Of a DNA stretch of 64,000 nt, positions 6,660-16,117 are shown one piece after another; the stretch's first letter is position 1; each line of letters opens with the position of its first letter. The notes below the pieces were generated by a model. It did no database searches. It was not told the origin of the DNA and was given only the letters and a program-made list of their open reading frames with translations. The DNA is from Zobellia laminariae (GTDB taxonomy: Bacteria > Bacteroidota > Bacteroidia > Flavobacteriales > Flavobacteriaceae). The translations under genes were made by a program, and so were the position numbers. The stretch lies in assembly GCF_009725995.1 (NCBI RefSeq), contig NZ_RCNS01000001.1, forward strand, positions 786,283 to 850,282. The letters run 5' to 3'.

Positions 6660-8480
6660 CTATCGCTTTATCAGCACGACCCAATCTTGTTCTTTGTCCT
6701 TAGGAGGTGTACCCATATCAACTTTACTACCCCCTTTTAATTTTAAAACGGAACCCGGTTGTAGACTTCCACCATTGAGTGGGTCAAACCAACTTACTTC
6801 AAAACCACCTTCGGTTTCACTCAAATCTATACTATAGTTACCTTTCTTAGGTAAATAAACCGCATAGATCTCTCCTTTTTTCCGGTAACAGTAGGCCTCT
6901 TTAGAATTGATTAAACTATGTTGGGCCTTCATTTCCCAATAAGGTAAATTCTCCTGAAAAAAGTCTAGGGCATGTTTGGTCACTTCCCATAAGCGGTCTC
7001 TGGTACGCCAATCTTCGGTATTAAGATCATGGTATGTATTATTAGCTCCAAAATACCACTCCACACCTGCAGCACCGGACAATAAAGTTCCCCAGAGCAC
7101 ATAACGCCGTAATGAATCATGATTGCCATCTAATGAATCTGAACGTGCACCGGTATGCCACATACCTATCTCATCCATAGTAATCATCCATTCATGACCT
7201 GCTTTGCGTGCTTTTGTCTTCCAAGTTTCCACTACCTCAGCAGCTCCTTCTCGTTTGTCTACCTGTAAGGAAATTCCATCCAAATCCTTAAAACCGACTA
7301 TTGAATCCAAAATGTTTGCACGGGCCGGTTCATGGCTATGGGTATGTAAAAGTATAGGATGGTTATAGGGGTCTATTTCTTTGAGAAAAGAAGTCATAGC
7401 TCTACGTTGTGCATCGTTCTGTGAGACAGGTGTAAATTCTGCATAACCGTTCTCTTCTCCTAAATTGAAATTCATGGCCAAATGGTGACCAAAACGTGCC
7501 ATAAGTTCCCGAAGATACAATTGGCGCATAGGGCCTGTATCACCTTTATCCAGCATAGTTTCATTCTCCGTTTCCTGTAACACCATATGTAACAATATGC
7601 CCTTTGCCTGCATATGATTGAAGACTATTTCCCATTGCTCTAATTTGCTAACGTCAAAACGGGTAAAATCATCAGGATTGGCATAAGGCCAAACATCTTT
7701 TCCATCGCCAAGAATATTTAACGTTAAGAAATAGGCTACGTTCATCCCCTTTGAGGATAAATAGTTCAACGCGCCAATAAGCGCCTTTCCTTTGCCTTCT
7801 TTCCACATTGGATCACCATTGTTCCAATCTTCTAAATGGGGCGCGTAACGATGTAGCTGTTCATTTGTCTTGGCTTCCCCTTTACTCTCCGAACTTTGCA
7901 TACGGTAGGTGCCATCAAAATCTTCATATCCTAAAAGATTTTCAGGGCTATCTGCACCTCCTTTAATCCAATATTCACCAGAATCCTGAAATCGGAAATA
8001 CCCTTTTGAATTCACCAACCGTCCTTTTGACCTAAAATCTGGACTTTTCTTATCTGATGCCACTACATTAAACTTGCCCATAGCATTGGTCAAACTTATC
8101 TCTTCACCCTGTAACTTATCATTAGAAAGCGCAATGGAATCTCCATGTTGTAAAGTTGCGGAATAGCTCCATTCCCCCATTTCACTCGGAGAAAAACGCA
8201 CTTGCCAAATTTTACCTGCTTCAGCACTACTCTCTGCGGCATCTCCGTCTGCAGCATAAAAACCACGAACCTCATACGTTTTGGCACCGTTAGTGAACTC
8301 AACGTTTAAACGATAATTTAAAAACGGATTATCATCTGCTTTTTCTGAAGTTTCAGGACCTTCAAAAGATAAAGTGATCGTATGCCATCTTTGGTATTCC
8401 GTTAGCTTTTCCTCCTTCTCTTTTTCTGTACATGAAACAAGGAGAAAAGCGCACGCAATTAGGTATAGAAGTTTTTTCAA
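6660..8480 (-). CDS. DUF5060-containing glycoside-hydrolase-like lipoprotein
   Basis: A 606-residue lipoprotein: the signal peptide ends in the lipobox LLVSC (Cys17) followed by a charged linker. An N-terminal beta domain (about 35-160, DUF5060-like, containing FSPSEMGEWSY) precedes a TIM-barrel-like region (about 165-500). The C-terminal beta domain (EIYAVYLPKKG ... WFDPLNGG) resembles the 'putative collagen-binding' domain found behind DUF4038-type glycosidases. A surface or periplasmic polysaccharide-processing role is likely but the substrate is unknown. The start codon must be TTG at 8480, since the signal peptide has no internal ATG. Confidence 0.8.
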   Translation of the reverse strand: MKKLLYLIACAFLLVSCTEKEKEEKLTEYQRWHTITLSFEGPETSEKADDNPFLNYRLNVEFTNGAKTYEVRGFYAADGDAAESSAEAGKIWQVRFSPSEMGEWSYSATLQHGDSIALSNDKLQGEEISLTNAMGKFNVVASDKKSPDFRSKGRLVNSKGYFRFQDSGEYWIKGGADSPENLLGYEDFDGTYRMQSSESKGEAKTNEQLHRYAPHLEDWNNGDPMWKEGKGKALIGALNYLSSKGMNVAYFLTLNILGDGKDVWPYANPDDFTRFDVSKLEQWEIVFNHMQAKGILLHMVLQETENETMLDKGDTGPMRQLYLRELMARFGHHLAMNFNLGEENGYAEFTPVSQNDAQRRAMTSFLKEIDPYNHPILLHTHSHEPARANILDSIVGFKDLDGISLQVDKREGAAEVVETWKTKARKAGHEWMITMDEIGMWHTGARSDSLDGNHDSLRRYVLWGTLLSGAAGVEWYFGANNTYHDLNTEDWRTRDRLWEVTKHALDFFQENLPYWEMKAQHSLINSKEAYCYRKKGEIYAVYLPKKGNYSIDLSETEGGFEVSWFDPLNGGSLQPGSVLKLKGGSKVDMGTPPKDKEQDWVVLIKR

Positions 8481-8558
8481 GTTGAGGTTGTTTTAATGAA
8501 TTAATACTTTAAAAATAGTTAAATAGCGAACAGTTCTAACACGTAGATTACAATTTAA

Positions 8559-9560
8559 CTAATTGCCCCATATCCGAAGCCATAGTGCATTTAGCAACCG
8601 TTTGGCATCTACTCGGGTTTTTGGCATTTCATGAACTGCAAGTCCGTTTTCAGTTGGCTCAAGTTCATAAGTAAAGGCGAATTGTGTCTCTTTTGGGTCT
8701 AAACTTATAAGCCCAAAACGAAGGTCGTTAAAGAAGAGCTTACCATCCTTTTCAGATATGGTATACCAACCTTCGGTTATACTAATGAGTCGTTTTACTT
8801 TATCATCAGATTGTAAATCACCCAAAAGTTGATGGTTTTTAGGATAGGATGTAAACTTGATATCCTCGGTATCAAAAAAAGAATAATCTCCTATTAAATA
8901 GGCATCGCCAGCATCTACATTAGCAGTCCATAAAATGGTATTAAATGGTGCGGGGCGGGTATCTAAACTTTCATAGGTTACACCATGTATTTCTAAACTA
9001 TGCACAAACTCTCCGTATGCAAACCACTTTAGAATTAAAGAGGTTACCAAATATGCTGTACTAACCGTTAACCCCAACCTATTGTATCTTTTTCGTTTTG
9101 GCGATGTTTTAGGTTGGCGCATGGCCATAATAAGAAAAACAATAAAAGGTAAGGTGTACAGAGGGTCTATGACGAAAATATTCTGAAATGCCAATCGGAT
9201 TTTAAGAGGCCAAAACAATTGAGTGCCCCAAGTGGTAAATGTATCTAGAACGGGGTGCGTAAAAAGGCCCCAAAACATTAACCAAGACCAATCCTTAAAA
9301 GTAGCCTCACTCTTCCGTTCAATTTTGGAAATTAGCCAACCAAATATTGGCGCAAAGAGTATGGAAAAGAAAATAGAGTGACTAAAACCGCGATGCATTT
9401 CCGTTGCGGTAACGGTATCAAAAAAGAAACGCGCAATAACATCCAAGTCAGGAATGGTACCTGCAATAGCCCCATACAGCATGGCTTTGTTACCTACCTT
9501 CTTTCCTAAAACGGCTTCACCGACAGCAGCACCTAATACTATTTGAGTTAATGAATCCAT
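8559..9560 (-). CDS. YdjM-like membrane-bound metal-dependent hydrolase
   Basis: A 333-residue protein with the YdjM/DUF457 signature at the N-terminus: MDSLTQIVLGAAVGEAVLG, the PDLDVI motif, HRGFSHSI and GLFTHPVLD provide conserved Asp and His residues for metal binding. Four hydrophobic segments lie in the first 180 residues, then a soluble domain of about 140 residues. Members are inner-membrane proteins with poorly defined substrates; E. coli YdjM is LexA-regulated. It is followed by the MutS-like gene upstream in the same direction (25-bp gap). Confidence 0.85.
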   Translation of the reverse strand: MDSLTQIVLGAAVGEAVLGKKVGNKAMLYGAIAGTIPDLDVIARFFFDTVTATEMHRGFSHSIFFSILFAPIFGWLISKIERKSEATFKDWSWLMFWGLFTHPVLDTFTTWGTQLFWPLKIRLAFQNIFVIDPLYTLPFIVFLIMAMRQPKTSPKRKRYNRLGLTVSTAYLVTSLILKWFAYGEFVHSLEIHGVTYESLDTRPAPFNTILWTANVDAGDAYLIGDYSFFDTEDIKFTSYPKNHQLLGDLQSDDKVKRLISITEGWYTISEKDGKLFFNDLRFGLISLDPKETQFAFTYELEPTENGLAVHEMPKTRVDAKRLLNALWLRIWGN

Positions 9561-9585
9561 TTATTGACTATCGTTTAAACTATTC

Positions 9586-11358
9586 TTATTCTACAATTTG
9601 CATCTTCTTCAATAAGAACGATGCATTCATATTCTGACAAATGCCATCTTTAAACTTATAATCAAAATGAAGCTCATCATTAATGATTTCTGCATCAAAA
9701 TAATGGTTCTCTACTTGTGGTAAAGTATTGGCCACTTCACATAAACTTAAATCGTGAGTAGCAATAATCCCTGTAGATTTAGAAGCAACCAATCGCTCAA
9801 CAAACTTGCGGCTTCCTTCTGCCTTATCAGTACTATTGGTTCCTTTTAGGATTTCATCTAAAACAATAAAATAACGGTCTTCCTGAATTTCATCAACAAT
9901 GAATTTCAATCGTTTTAATTCTGAAAAGAAGTATGATTCGTCATCCGTTAACGAATCCGTCGTACGCATACTTGTAATCAATTTAATAGGCGAATAATCT
10001 ACCTTCTTGGCGCAAAGCGGAAGGCCCATATTAGCCATAACAATTTGCAATGAAACTGTCCGTAAGAACGTACTCTTACCCGCCATATTGGCTCCGGTAA
10101 CGATAAAAAACTGTTCGCGGTCTATTACAAAATCATTCAAAACACTCTTTTCTGGATTCAACAAAGGATGACCTGCTCCAATGGATTTAAGAACTGCTGC
10201 GTCATTATTGATATTCGGAAAATTGTACTCAGGATGATTAAAAGTAAAATTACCCAAGCTATTGTAGGCATCAAAAAACGCGATGGTATCAAACCATTTT
10301 TCTACAAAAGCCCCGTGTTTGGCAATCCATTTTTCAATCTCGTAGCAATGCGTTAATGTTCGTAGAAAAAAGCCATTACCAAAAAAGAGATAAATAATGT
10401 TATTATTCTTATCTAAACTGTTCAATTGCTTTGAAAATTGGGCTATGATTAAAGACGTTTTTTCTTTATCTCTAAGCACATTACCTCGTAATTCTTTTAA
10501 ATAATCCGAAGTAAATTCAGTTTCCTCTATTAAGTTCAATAACTTATTATACTGCTGAAAAGTGCTCTGTACTTTTGAAGCATCACCACCCAAATTAGTG
10601 ATTTTCTTCATATACATTCCGGTAACACCCATACCCACCACAAGCCAAACCACCAAGGCCGACTCTGGTGCCAGATCTAGAAAATAAAGTGCAAACAGAA
10701 TCACGGAAATCGCTGAAAAAACTAGAGGTAAATAACGCATTATTTTAGGCACGAAAGGAACGTAGTTCGTTAGCCAATTTACAATAGTATCCGTCTTGCC
10801 TTCTGCTTGCGTTAAAGAAGCTATTGCAGAAAAATTCTGCCGCCACTCGGGCATTTTCCCTAATTCTTTAATGGCTTCTTGTTTCTTTTCAATCCCATCT
10901 ATGGTATTCGCTTTAAACAAACCAGCAAAAGTCTCAGCTCCTTGTTTTAAGGCTGTACGGTTGGCGTACTGAAAAAATGAACCTCTACCAAAAAGGTCTA
11001 TATCTTGACTGAAATAATGTAAGGGGTCTTTAAACTCATCGCCTTCCGGTAAATCGTGAAAGTCACGATCTAATACTTTCAGTTCCGTTTGGTTAATATC
11101 TAGCAAAGCCAATAACCTATCTCGTTTGTACTGGAGCGTTGCATGTCTCGTTACTAAAAAGAGAAAAAGCACAACGGTGACCAATATTACGCCCATAACC
11201 CATTTGGCATCACCAAAAAACCAATATATAGCAAAGCCTGCCAAACCAAATATGGCTAAACGCAACATACTTGAAGCAAAGAGCTGTTTCTTTATTTGAG
11301 ATAATTCTTTGGTGTATTTTTCAATTTCACCACTATAAAAAGATTTTAATTGCTGCAT
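9586..11358 (-). CDS. Membrane-anchored MutS-like ATPase
   Basis: A 590-residue protein with the MutS C-terminal ATPase: Walker A TGANMAGKST (about 421-430), the MutS SMRTTDSLTDDESYF region, Walker B YFIVLDEILKGTN, and the ATHD switch. The mismatch-recognition domain I of true MutS is absent. Instead there are two hydrophobic pairs (about 33-72 and 209-250) that look like membrane helices. It is therefore not a mismatch-repair MutS but a MutS-family protein of unknown role, known from Bacteroidota. Start taken as ATG 11358; an in-frame TTG four codons upstream is less likely. Confidence 0.85.
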   Translation of the reverse strand: MQQLKSFYSGEIEKYTKELSQIKKQLFASSMLRLAIFGLAGFAIYWFFGDAKWVMGVILVTVVLFLFLVTRHATLQYKRDRLLALLDINQTELKVLDRDFHDLPEGDEFKDPLHYFSQDIDLFGRGSFFQYANRTALKQGAETFAGLFKANTIDGIEKKQEAIKELGKMPEWRQNFSAIASLTQAEGKTDTIVNWLTNYVPFVPKIMRYLPLVFSAISVILFALYFLDLAPESALVVWLVVGMGVTGMYMKKITNLGGDASKVQSTFQQYNKLLNLIEETEFTSDYLKELRGNVLRDKEKTSLIIAQFSKQLNSLDKNNNIIYLFFGNGFFLRTLTHCYEIEKWIAKHGAFVEKWFDTIAFFDAYNSLGNFTFNHPEYNFPNINNDAAVLKSIGAGHPLLNPEKSVLNDFVIDREQFFIVTGANMAGKSTFLRTVSLQIVMANMGLPLCAKKVDYSPIKLITSMRTTDSLTDDESYFFSELKRLKFIVDEIQEDRYFIVLDEILKGTNSTDKAEGSRKFVERLVASKSTGIIATHDLSLCEVANTLPQVENHYFDAEIINDELHFDYKFKDGICQNMNASFLLKKMQIVE

Positions 11359-11400
11359 AATACCCGACAAGAATTTTACATAAAAATACTACGAAATGAT

Positions 11401-11763
11401 TCACGAAAGTGCATCATACTCCGCTTTAAGCTTTTTAGTGAATTTGGAAATAACCAAATCATAAGAATGGTCTATGAGTTCAGTGATTAGTTTAGGTGGC
11501 AGACTATCCAACAGCAGCGTATTCCAGTGTACTTTGCTCATATGATAGCCCGGTATAATGTTGCCATCAAACTCTTCACGAAGTTCAATAGCCCGCTCTG
11601 GGTCACATTTAAGATTTACTTGAGAAGGAAGACGCTCTAACGCACAAAGTGAAAACATCTTGCCCATGACTTTAAACACCAAGGTTTTCTCATCAAAAGG
11701 AAACTCTTCGGTTACACCTTTTTTGGCAATGCAATACTCACGAAACAGCTCAACGTTCATCAT
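11401..11763 (-). CDS. MmcQ/YjbR-family protein
   Basis: 120 residues of the MmcQ/YjbR fold (CyaY-like alpha/beta). The sequence shows the family landmarks TEEFPFDEKTLVFKVMGKMFSL, the basic NLKCDP segment and HMSKVHWNTL. Called 'DNA-binding' from structural resemblance only; the biological role is not established. It lies in a minus-strand run with a GNAT gene 14 bp upstream. A second ATG one codon downstream (11760) is equally possible. Confidence 0.9.
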   Translation of the reverse strand: MMNVELFREYCIAKKGVTEEFPFDEKTLVFKVMGKMFSLCALERLPSQVNLKCDPERAIELREEFDGNIIPGYHMSKVHWNTLLLDSLPPKLITELIDHSYDLVISKFTKKLKAEYDALS

Positions 11764-11777
11764 TTTAAATCGTTCTT

Positions 11778-12311
11778 TTACTTGTTAGTCGTTATCAACC
11801 TTTCCATTGACGACCAATAGTATCTAACTTTCAAAATTGTTTTATCGCCTATATCATTACCTTCTACAGTCTCCAGTCGCTCGCCGCCACAAGAATCATA
11901 AAACCCTTGTGCTGCCTTGTTGTTCTCCAGTACCCACAAATACATACCTAAGCTGGATGGGTTCTTCAACACCTCTTTAGCAACCAAAGACATTAAGTGT
12001 CTACCGACACCCATTCCCTGTACACCTTTTGAAACATGAAGATTATCTAATAGAGTACCATAAATAGTATGATCTGATATGAAAATACAAGCAAAACCTA
12101 CAATGATACCATTACTATCCGCAACAACTACCCGCTGTTCTGAAATAGGATTTTCAAGTCTTTTACGCCAAACTTGCTGACGCTCAGAAAGAGCTAAATC
12201 ATCTAAGTAAACGTCACTGAATGCTCCGCGATAATTTTCTTGCCAACTTTTAGCATGTAATTGAGCAATTGCCATGGCATCTGCCAACACAGCAGACCTG
12301 TATGCAATCAT
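11778..12311 (-). CDS. GNAT-family N-acetyltransferase
   Basis: 177 residues with a GNAT fold: MIAYRSAVLADAMAIAQLH at the start, the acetyl-CoA loop VQGMGVGRHLM (motif A) and LWVLENNKAAQGFYDSCGG (motif B). The acceptor is unknown. I choose the ATG at 12311, 4 bp after the stop of the Dabb gene; the frame extends 11 codons further but would then overlap that gene by 29 bp and add a non-family extension. Probably co-transcribed with the Dabb gene. Confidence 0.88.
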   Translation of the reverse strand: MIAYRSAVLADAMAIAQLHAKSWQENYRGAFSDVYLDDLALSERQQVWRKRLENPISEQRVVVADSNGIIVGFACIFISDHTIYGTLLDNLHVSKGVQGMGVGRHLMSLVAKEVLKNPSSLGMYLWVLENNKAAQGFYDSCGGERLETVEGNDIGDKTILKVRYYWSSMERLITTNK

Positions 12312-12315
12312 AGGT

Positions 12316-12714
12316 TTATTGCACGCCCTTTGAGTCGTAAACAATTACTTTGTCCCATAAAGCACTAGACTCTTCAATAAACACTTTATGAGGTGCCTCA
12401 TCTTGGTAGTTTTGTTGTGCTTCCGCAGATTCAAAAGTTACGATTAGCGAATAAGTAAACGACCCATCTACCACATCACGACTAGCTTTTGGTGGCATAC
12501 CAATAAAGCTGGTTTTTGCATATTCCGAGTTATCCAAAAATTTCTGTAGCGACTTTTCAAAAGCGGCACGGTCTGCTTTGTTATCCGGGTTTTTAAACCA
12601 GAAAAATACGGTATGGGCAAAATTGGGATCAAATTCTCTCATGTCATTCTTTGTTTGGCCATTAGCGGTAATGGCAAGTGTTAAAAATAATATTGCAAGG
12701 GTAAGTGTTCTCAT
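12316..12714 (-). CDS. Dabb-family (stress-responsive A/B barrel) protein with signal peptide
   Basis: 132 residues. The first 20 (LTLAILFLTLAITANGQ) form a Sec signal peptide, so the protein is exported. The rest is a ferredoxin-like dimeric A/B barrel: FAHTVFFWFKNPDN, TYSLIVTFESAEAQQNYQ and HKVFIEESSALWDKVIVYDS. Dabb domains occur in stress proteins and small enzymes; no catalytic residue can be assigned here. Genes downstream in the run are a GNAT and an MmcQ protein. Confidence 0.85.
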   Translation of the reverse strand: MRTLTLAILFLTLAITANGQTKNDMREFDPNFAHTVFFWFKNPDNKADRAAFEKSLQKFLDNSEYAKTSFIGMPPKASRDVVDGSFTYSLIVTFESAEAQQNYQDEAPHKVFIEESSALWDKVIVYDSKGVQ

Positions 12715-12741
12715 AATTATGGTTTGAATTGTATAAATGAA

Positions 12742-13365
12742 TTAATCTTCCAGCATTTCTTTTTGCTTTTCCGTAATCTCTAAAGCCGTGTAATCTAATT
12801 TCCAACCAATGGTCTCCACTATTTTTTCAATAAGCAGGACTGCTTGAATGGCTTCCTTTTTGGCCGTTTGCATCAATCCGCTTTGAGGAATTTTTTCACG
12901 AATATGTTGTTTAGCCTCTTTATTGAGCAACGTTAAATCTTCTGAAGAAAAGAAATTAAACATGCCACTCTGAATATCATAAAACTGAATATCTGGTTCT
13001 ATGGATAAAATTTCTGGCTCTGGAAAATGAGTTAGAATAATTCTCTTGTTCTCATTGTCCGCTTTGATTTTTACCTTTTTAAGGTCATAACCAATATGGG
13101 CTTTGGCATTGATGACTAATAAGGCTTTTTTCTTACTGCTCACCAAACTCATGAATCGCTCCTTAATATTCTCATAGCGGTAGATTTCTGCAAAATCTCC
13201 TTCTACAGAAACCAATTTGCATACACTCTGTATTTTATCAACAAGTACTGTAGATTGGTGTTTGGTCAATTCTTTATTTTGCCTTTGTCTAAAAAGAGAA
13301 TACACCCAATACATTAAGATAGCACCTAAAATCAGACCCAAAAAAGTATCGAAGATATTATCCAT
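12742..13365 (-). CDS. DUF4230 protein with N-terminal membrane anchor
   Basis: 207 residues. One N-terminal helix (FLGLILGAILMYWVYSLF) anchors the protein, and the remainder is a DUF4230 domain (SVCKLVSVEGDFAEIYRYEN, NAKAHIGYDLKKV, TAKKEAIQAVLLIEKIVETIG). Function unknown. It starts 2 bp after the stop of the DUF4260 gene, and with the cyclase gene the three form a tight operon. Confidence 0.88.
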   Translation of the reverse strand: MDNIFDTFLGLILGAILMYWVYSLFRQRQNKELTKHQSTVLVDKIQSVCKLVSVEGDFAEIYRYENIKERFMSLVSSKKKALLVINAKAHIGYDLKKVKIKADNENKRIILTHFPEPEILSIEPDIQFYDIQSGMFNFFSSEDLTLLNKEAKQHIREKIPQSGLMQTAKKEAIQAVLLIEKIVETIGWKLDYTALEITEKQKEMLED

Positions 13366-13367
13366 TT

Positions 13368-13718
13368 TTATTTTCCTATTTCCCCTAAGTGGGTAAATTT
13401 AAATCCTTTGTCATATTTAAGGCCATAGCCAAAAACACGATCCATTGCAGCATGCGAAAATAAAACAATCCCAACCAACTGCAATATAGGTTCCGAAAGA
13501 TACGCCCCAATTAAATATATGACAAGAGCAATGCCTTTATGATGAAAAATATTGTAACCTATAGCTCCTGCCTTATTCCCTAAAAGATATCCTAACATAC
13601 CTATATCTGGCGTTAAAAGTAATACCAAAAACCACCACCATGCATAAGGCAAAAGACTAAAAAGATACATCCCAAAAAAGAACATAACCAACTCCTCAAC
13701 CTTTAGCAGCTTTATCAT
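13368..13718 (-). CDS. DUF4260 membrane protein
   Basis: 116 residues with three to four hydrophobic helices and the DUF4260 marks WWWFLVLLLTPDIGMLGYLLGN, YNIFHHKG and HAAMDRVFGYGLKY. Two His and two Asp sit at membrane boundaries, but no activity is known. It overlaps the end of the cyclase gene by 4 bp (ATGA at 13715-13718), so it is translationally coupled. Confidence 0.88.
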   Translation of the reverse strand: MIKLLKVEELVMFFFGMYLFSLLPYAWWWFLVLLLTPDIGMLGYLLGNKAGAIGYNIFHHKGIALVIYLIGAYLSEPILQLVGIVLFSHAAMDRVFGYGLKYDKGFKFTHLGEIGK

Positions 13719-14482
13719 TTAGGAGTGACTTTATTTTGAATAACCCTATAAAGCACAGGCCTACTGGGACTAGCATCATTTTCAAAAGGAGCCACCTGCA
13801 GGTTTAGAATATAGGTTCCGTCCTCAATAGAGTTTGCCACATAAATAAATTCCGTTATTGTAGCGTTCTTACGAAGTTTACCATTAAAGTTCCAAAATGC
13901 CTTGTGAGCTACTAACGCTCCATTATCTTTTTCTTTATCTACAGAAGGAAGATCTACAAGTAAGTGATTCACTCCTTTTTCCACCAAAAACTCAGCTGCT
14001 TCTTGTGTTAAATATGGAGGGTTTGAATGCGAGTATTGTCTTGACTTTTTTTGCTTCATGTTAGGCAACGTTCGGATAACGACTGCTTCCCGTTTTTTGT
14101 TCCCCAAAGCGTACTTCAGTTGCTTTTTAGAAATCACAAAATCATCATTAACCAACTCTGGCGCCACGGTAACTACTTCAGACAGAAAGAAATATTGCTT
14201 TAAATTTTTATTGACCGAGTGAAATTCTTCGGTAATATGCCCCACACATTCCGTATGTGTACCATGAGCATGCGGATTAAATGAAATATCATTGAAATTG
14301 ATGGAAGCCCCTTCCGACACTTTACCTACAAAACCTGATTCTTCGTGAGCCTCAATTTTTGGAGGCGCAACATACCATGCGTTTACATTTTCCTCTCCAC
14401 CTTTAATAGCTACTGAAATATCCAGAGGTTTGGAAAGGTCTATTGGGTAATTTTTTGTTCTATGTTTTATAGTGGCAATCAT
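13715..14482 (-). CDS. Cyclase-family hydrolase (kynurenine-formamidase-like)
   Basis: 255 residues of the 'putative cyclase' (KynB-like) metal-hydrolase family. The metal signature HAHGTHTE (about residues 90-97) matches the family's HxGTHxD/E, and the N-terminus begins with PIDLSKPLDISV as in relatives that hydrolyse N-formylkynurenine or amides. No kynureninase or tryptophan dioxygenase lies nearby, so the substrate is open. First gene of an operon with the DUF4260 and DUF4230 genes. Confidence 0.85.
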   Translation of the reverse strand: MIATIKHRTKNYPIDLSKPLDISVAIKGGEENVNAWYVAPPKIEAHEESGFVGKVSEGASINFNDISFNPHAHGTHTECVGHITEEFHSVNKNLKQYFFLSEVVTVAPELVNDDFVISKKQLKYALGNKKREAVVIRTLPNMKQKKSRQYSHSNPPYLTQEAAEFLVEKGVNHLLVDLPSVDKEKDNGALVAHKAFWNFNGKLRKNATITEFIYVANSIEDGTYILNLQVAPFENDASPSRPVLYRVIQNKVTPK

Positions 14483-14585
14483 AAAATTGTATTCAATTTT
14501 TAAAAACGACTTTGGCTCGTAGATAATAAAAAGCCAGATGACCGTATTCGGCGACTAACGCTTGCGCCTATTTTTACTTTGGTTT

Positions 14586-15719
14586 CTACTTCAAATTTAC
14601 CATAAAAAGGTCGGATGCGAGACCGTCGGCTAAAAAACGCCCTTTTTTAGTGGTCAGTAGCGTATCATCTTTAATATGCAATAATTCATCTTTCAGGTGC
14701 TTCTCTGCCTGCATTAAAGCATATTCATGATATTTCTCACCAAAATCAGATGCAATTTTTGAAAGCGACACTCCCCAAATAGTACGTAATCCGGTCATCA
14801 CATATTCATTGTAAGTATCGGTAACGGATAAGGTTTCAGTTTCCATAGGAAGCTCTCCTTTTTCTATCGACTTCAAATATTTGGGATTATTATTGATGTT
14901 CCACCCTCTACGCACACCGTCATACGAGTGTGCAGACGGACCAATACCCAAATACTTTTTCTGTTGCCAGTAAGCTGTATTGTTTCTTGAGAAATAACCT
15001 GACTTTCCAAAGTTAGATATCTCATAACTTTCAAAACCAGCAGCTTCTAAAGTTTCGGACAAAATATGAAAGTGAGCTTGGGCTACTTCATCATCTACAT
15101 TCTTTACCAAACCCTTTTTTATAAAACTTGCTAGTGCCGTATGCGGTTCCACGGTTAGTGCGTAACTGGAAATATGAGGTATTCCAAAAGAAATGGCCTT
15201 ATCTATATTTTCCTTCCATCGCTCGTTTGTCATATCTGGAACGCCGTAAATCAAATCGATAGAAATATTATCAAAATAGGCGGTTGCTTCCCTTATACAG
15301 TTTTCCGCTTCACTAGCATTATGAGCACGATTCATCAAATTCAAATCCTCCTCAAAGAAAGATTGAATACCAATACTTAAACGATTGACAGGACTTTTAG
15401 AAAGGGCAATTATTTTCTCCGTTGATAAATCATCCGGGTTTGCCTCCAAGGTAATTTCAGGATTTTCAGAAACGTCATAATTCTGATAAACCGAATCAAT
15501 AATAGACTGTATTTCTTCCGTTTGAAGCACACTGGGCGTTCCTCCTCCAAAATATATAGTTTCTACCACCTCATCCTGAAACTCATCTTTTCGCAAGAGC
15601 AGTTCTTTCCGCAAAGCCGCAACCATTGCCTCTTTCTTTCCCATTGAAGTAGAGAAATGGAAGTCGCAATAATGACATGCCTGTTTGCAAAAAGGGATGT
15701 GAATGTAGATGCCGCTCAT
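14586..15719 (-). CDS. hemW: HemW-like radical SAM haem chaperone
   Basis: 377 residues. The radical SAM cluster motif CKQACHYC (C11, C15, C18) is at the extreme N-terminus, then GGGTPSVL and a HemN C-terminal domain. HemW proteins resemble coproporphyrinogen oxidase HemN but have one Cys fewer after the motif (F in place of the fourth Cys), and are thought to transfer haem to respiratory enzymes rather than decarboxylate. A true HemN is encoded at 48505-49866, which supports this call. Separated from the S23 gene by a tandem CAGTGTT repeat. Confidence 0.9.
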   Translation of the reverse strand: MSGIYIHIPFCKQACHYCDFHFSTSMGKKEAMVAALRKELLLRKDEFQDEVVETIYFGGGTPSVLQTEEIQSIIDSVYQNYDVSENPEITLEANPDDLSTEKIIALSKSPVNRLSIGIQSFFEEDLNLMNRAHNASEAENCIREATAYFDNISIDLIYGVPDMTNERWKENIDKAISFGIPHISSYALTVEPHTALASFIKKGLVKNVDDEVAQAHFHILSETLEAAGFESYEISNFGKSGYFSRNNTAYWQQKKYLGIGPSAHSYDGVRRGWNINNNPKYLKSIEKGELPMETETLSVTDTYNEYVMTGLRTIWGVSLSKIASDFGEKYHEYALMQAEKHLKDELLHIKDDTLLTTKKGRFLADGLASDLFMVNLK

Positions 15720-15723
15720 GTTT

Positions 15724-15751
15724 CAGTGTTCAGTGTTCAGTGTTCAGTGTT
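15724..15751. repeat. Four tandem copies of CAGTGTT
   Basis: A perfect 7-bp unit repeated four times fills the whole gap between the stop of the four-helix-bundle gene and the hemW start region. On the other side of that gene, 16140-16170 carries a degenerate relative (ACTGCCTACTGAATACTGCTCACT). Paired short repeats of this type commonly border S23-type genes. Confidence 0.85.
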
Positions 15752-16117
15752 CTATTTTGCTCCAAAATTGGCTGGGTTTCGCATCATATATTGAATTAAT
15801 TTCCCAACTTCATCACTTTGCGCTACACACTCACTAAAAGTTTTCTCATCTATATATTTACATGCTAAAGAAAATTCTAGCCATGTTTGTGTTTCCGAAT
15901 TTTCCGCATCACTATCAGTTAACTTACTAATAAAATGTTTAGGATAAAGTCGCTTACGATAAGCTTCTGCAATATTGGCACTAACACTTCGTGAAGACCT
16001 TCTAATCTGATCGGTCAAAGAATATGTCTCGGTTTTAGGAAATGTTTTCGATATCTCAAAAATCCGCATTGCTAAAGCAAAGGACTTTTTATAAGCCAAT
16101 AAATCTTGAAACCTCAT
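15752..16117 (-). CDS. Four-helix-bundle protein (23S rRNA intervening-sequence type)
   Basis: 121 residues of the S23/'four helix bundle' family: AYKKSFALAMRIFEISKTFP, the LTDQIRRSSRSVSANIAEAYRK core and a C-terminal helix pair. Relatives are encoded in intervening sequences of 23S rRNA and as stand-alone genes, and resemble the Avd protein of diversity-generating retroelements. Role unknown, nucleic-acid binding suspected. The gene is wedged between ruvC and hemW with short CAGTRTT-like repeats on both sides, as if inserted as a cassette. Confidence 0.9.
   Translation of the reverse strand: MRFQDLLAYKKSFALAMRIFEISKTFPKTETYSLTDQIRRSSRSVSANIAEAYRKRLYPKHFISKLTDSDAENSETQTWLEFSLACKYIDEKTFSECVAQSDEVGKLIQYMMRNPANFGAK

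Noticed and set aside
8096..8302. Overlapping minus-strand frame inside the DUF5060 lipoprotein gene
   Set aside because: It is in another frame of a well-supported gene with no independent evidence.
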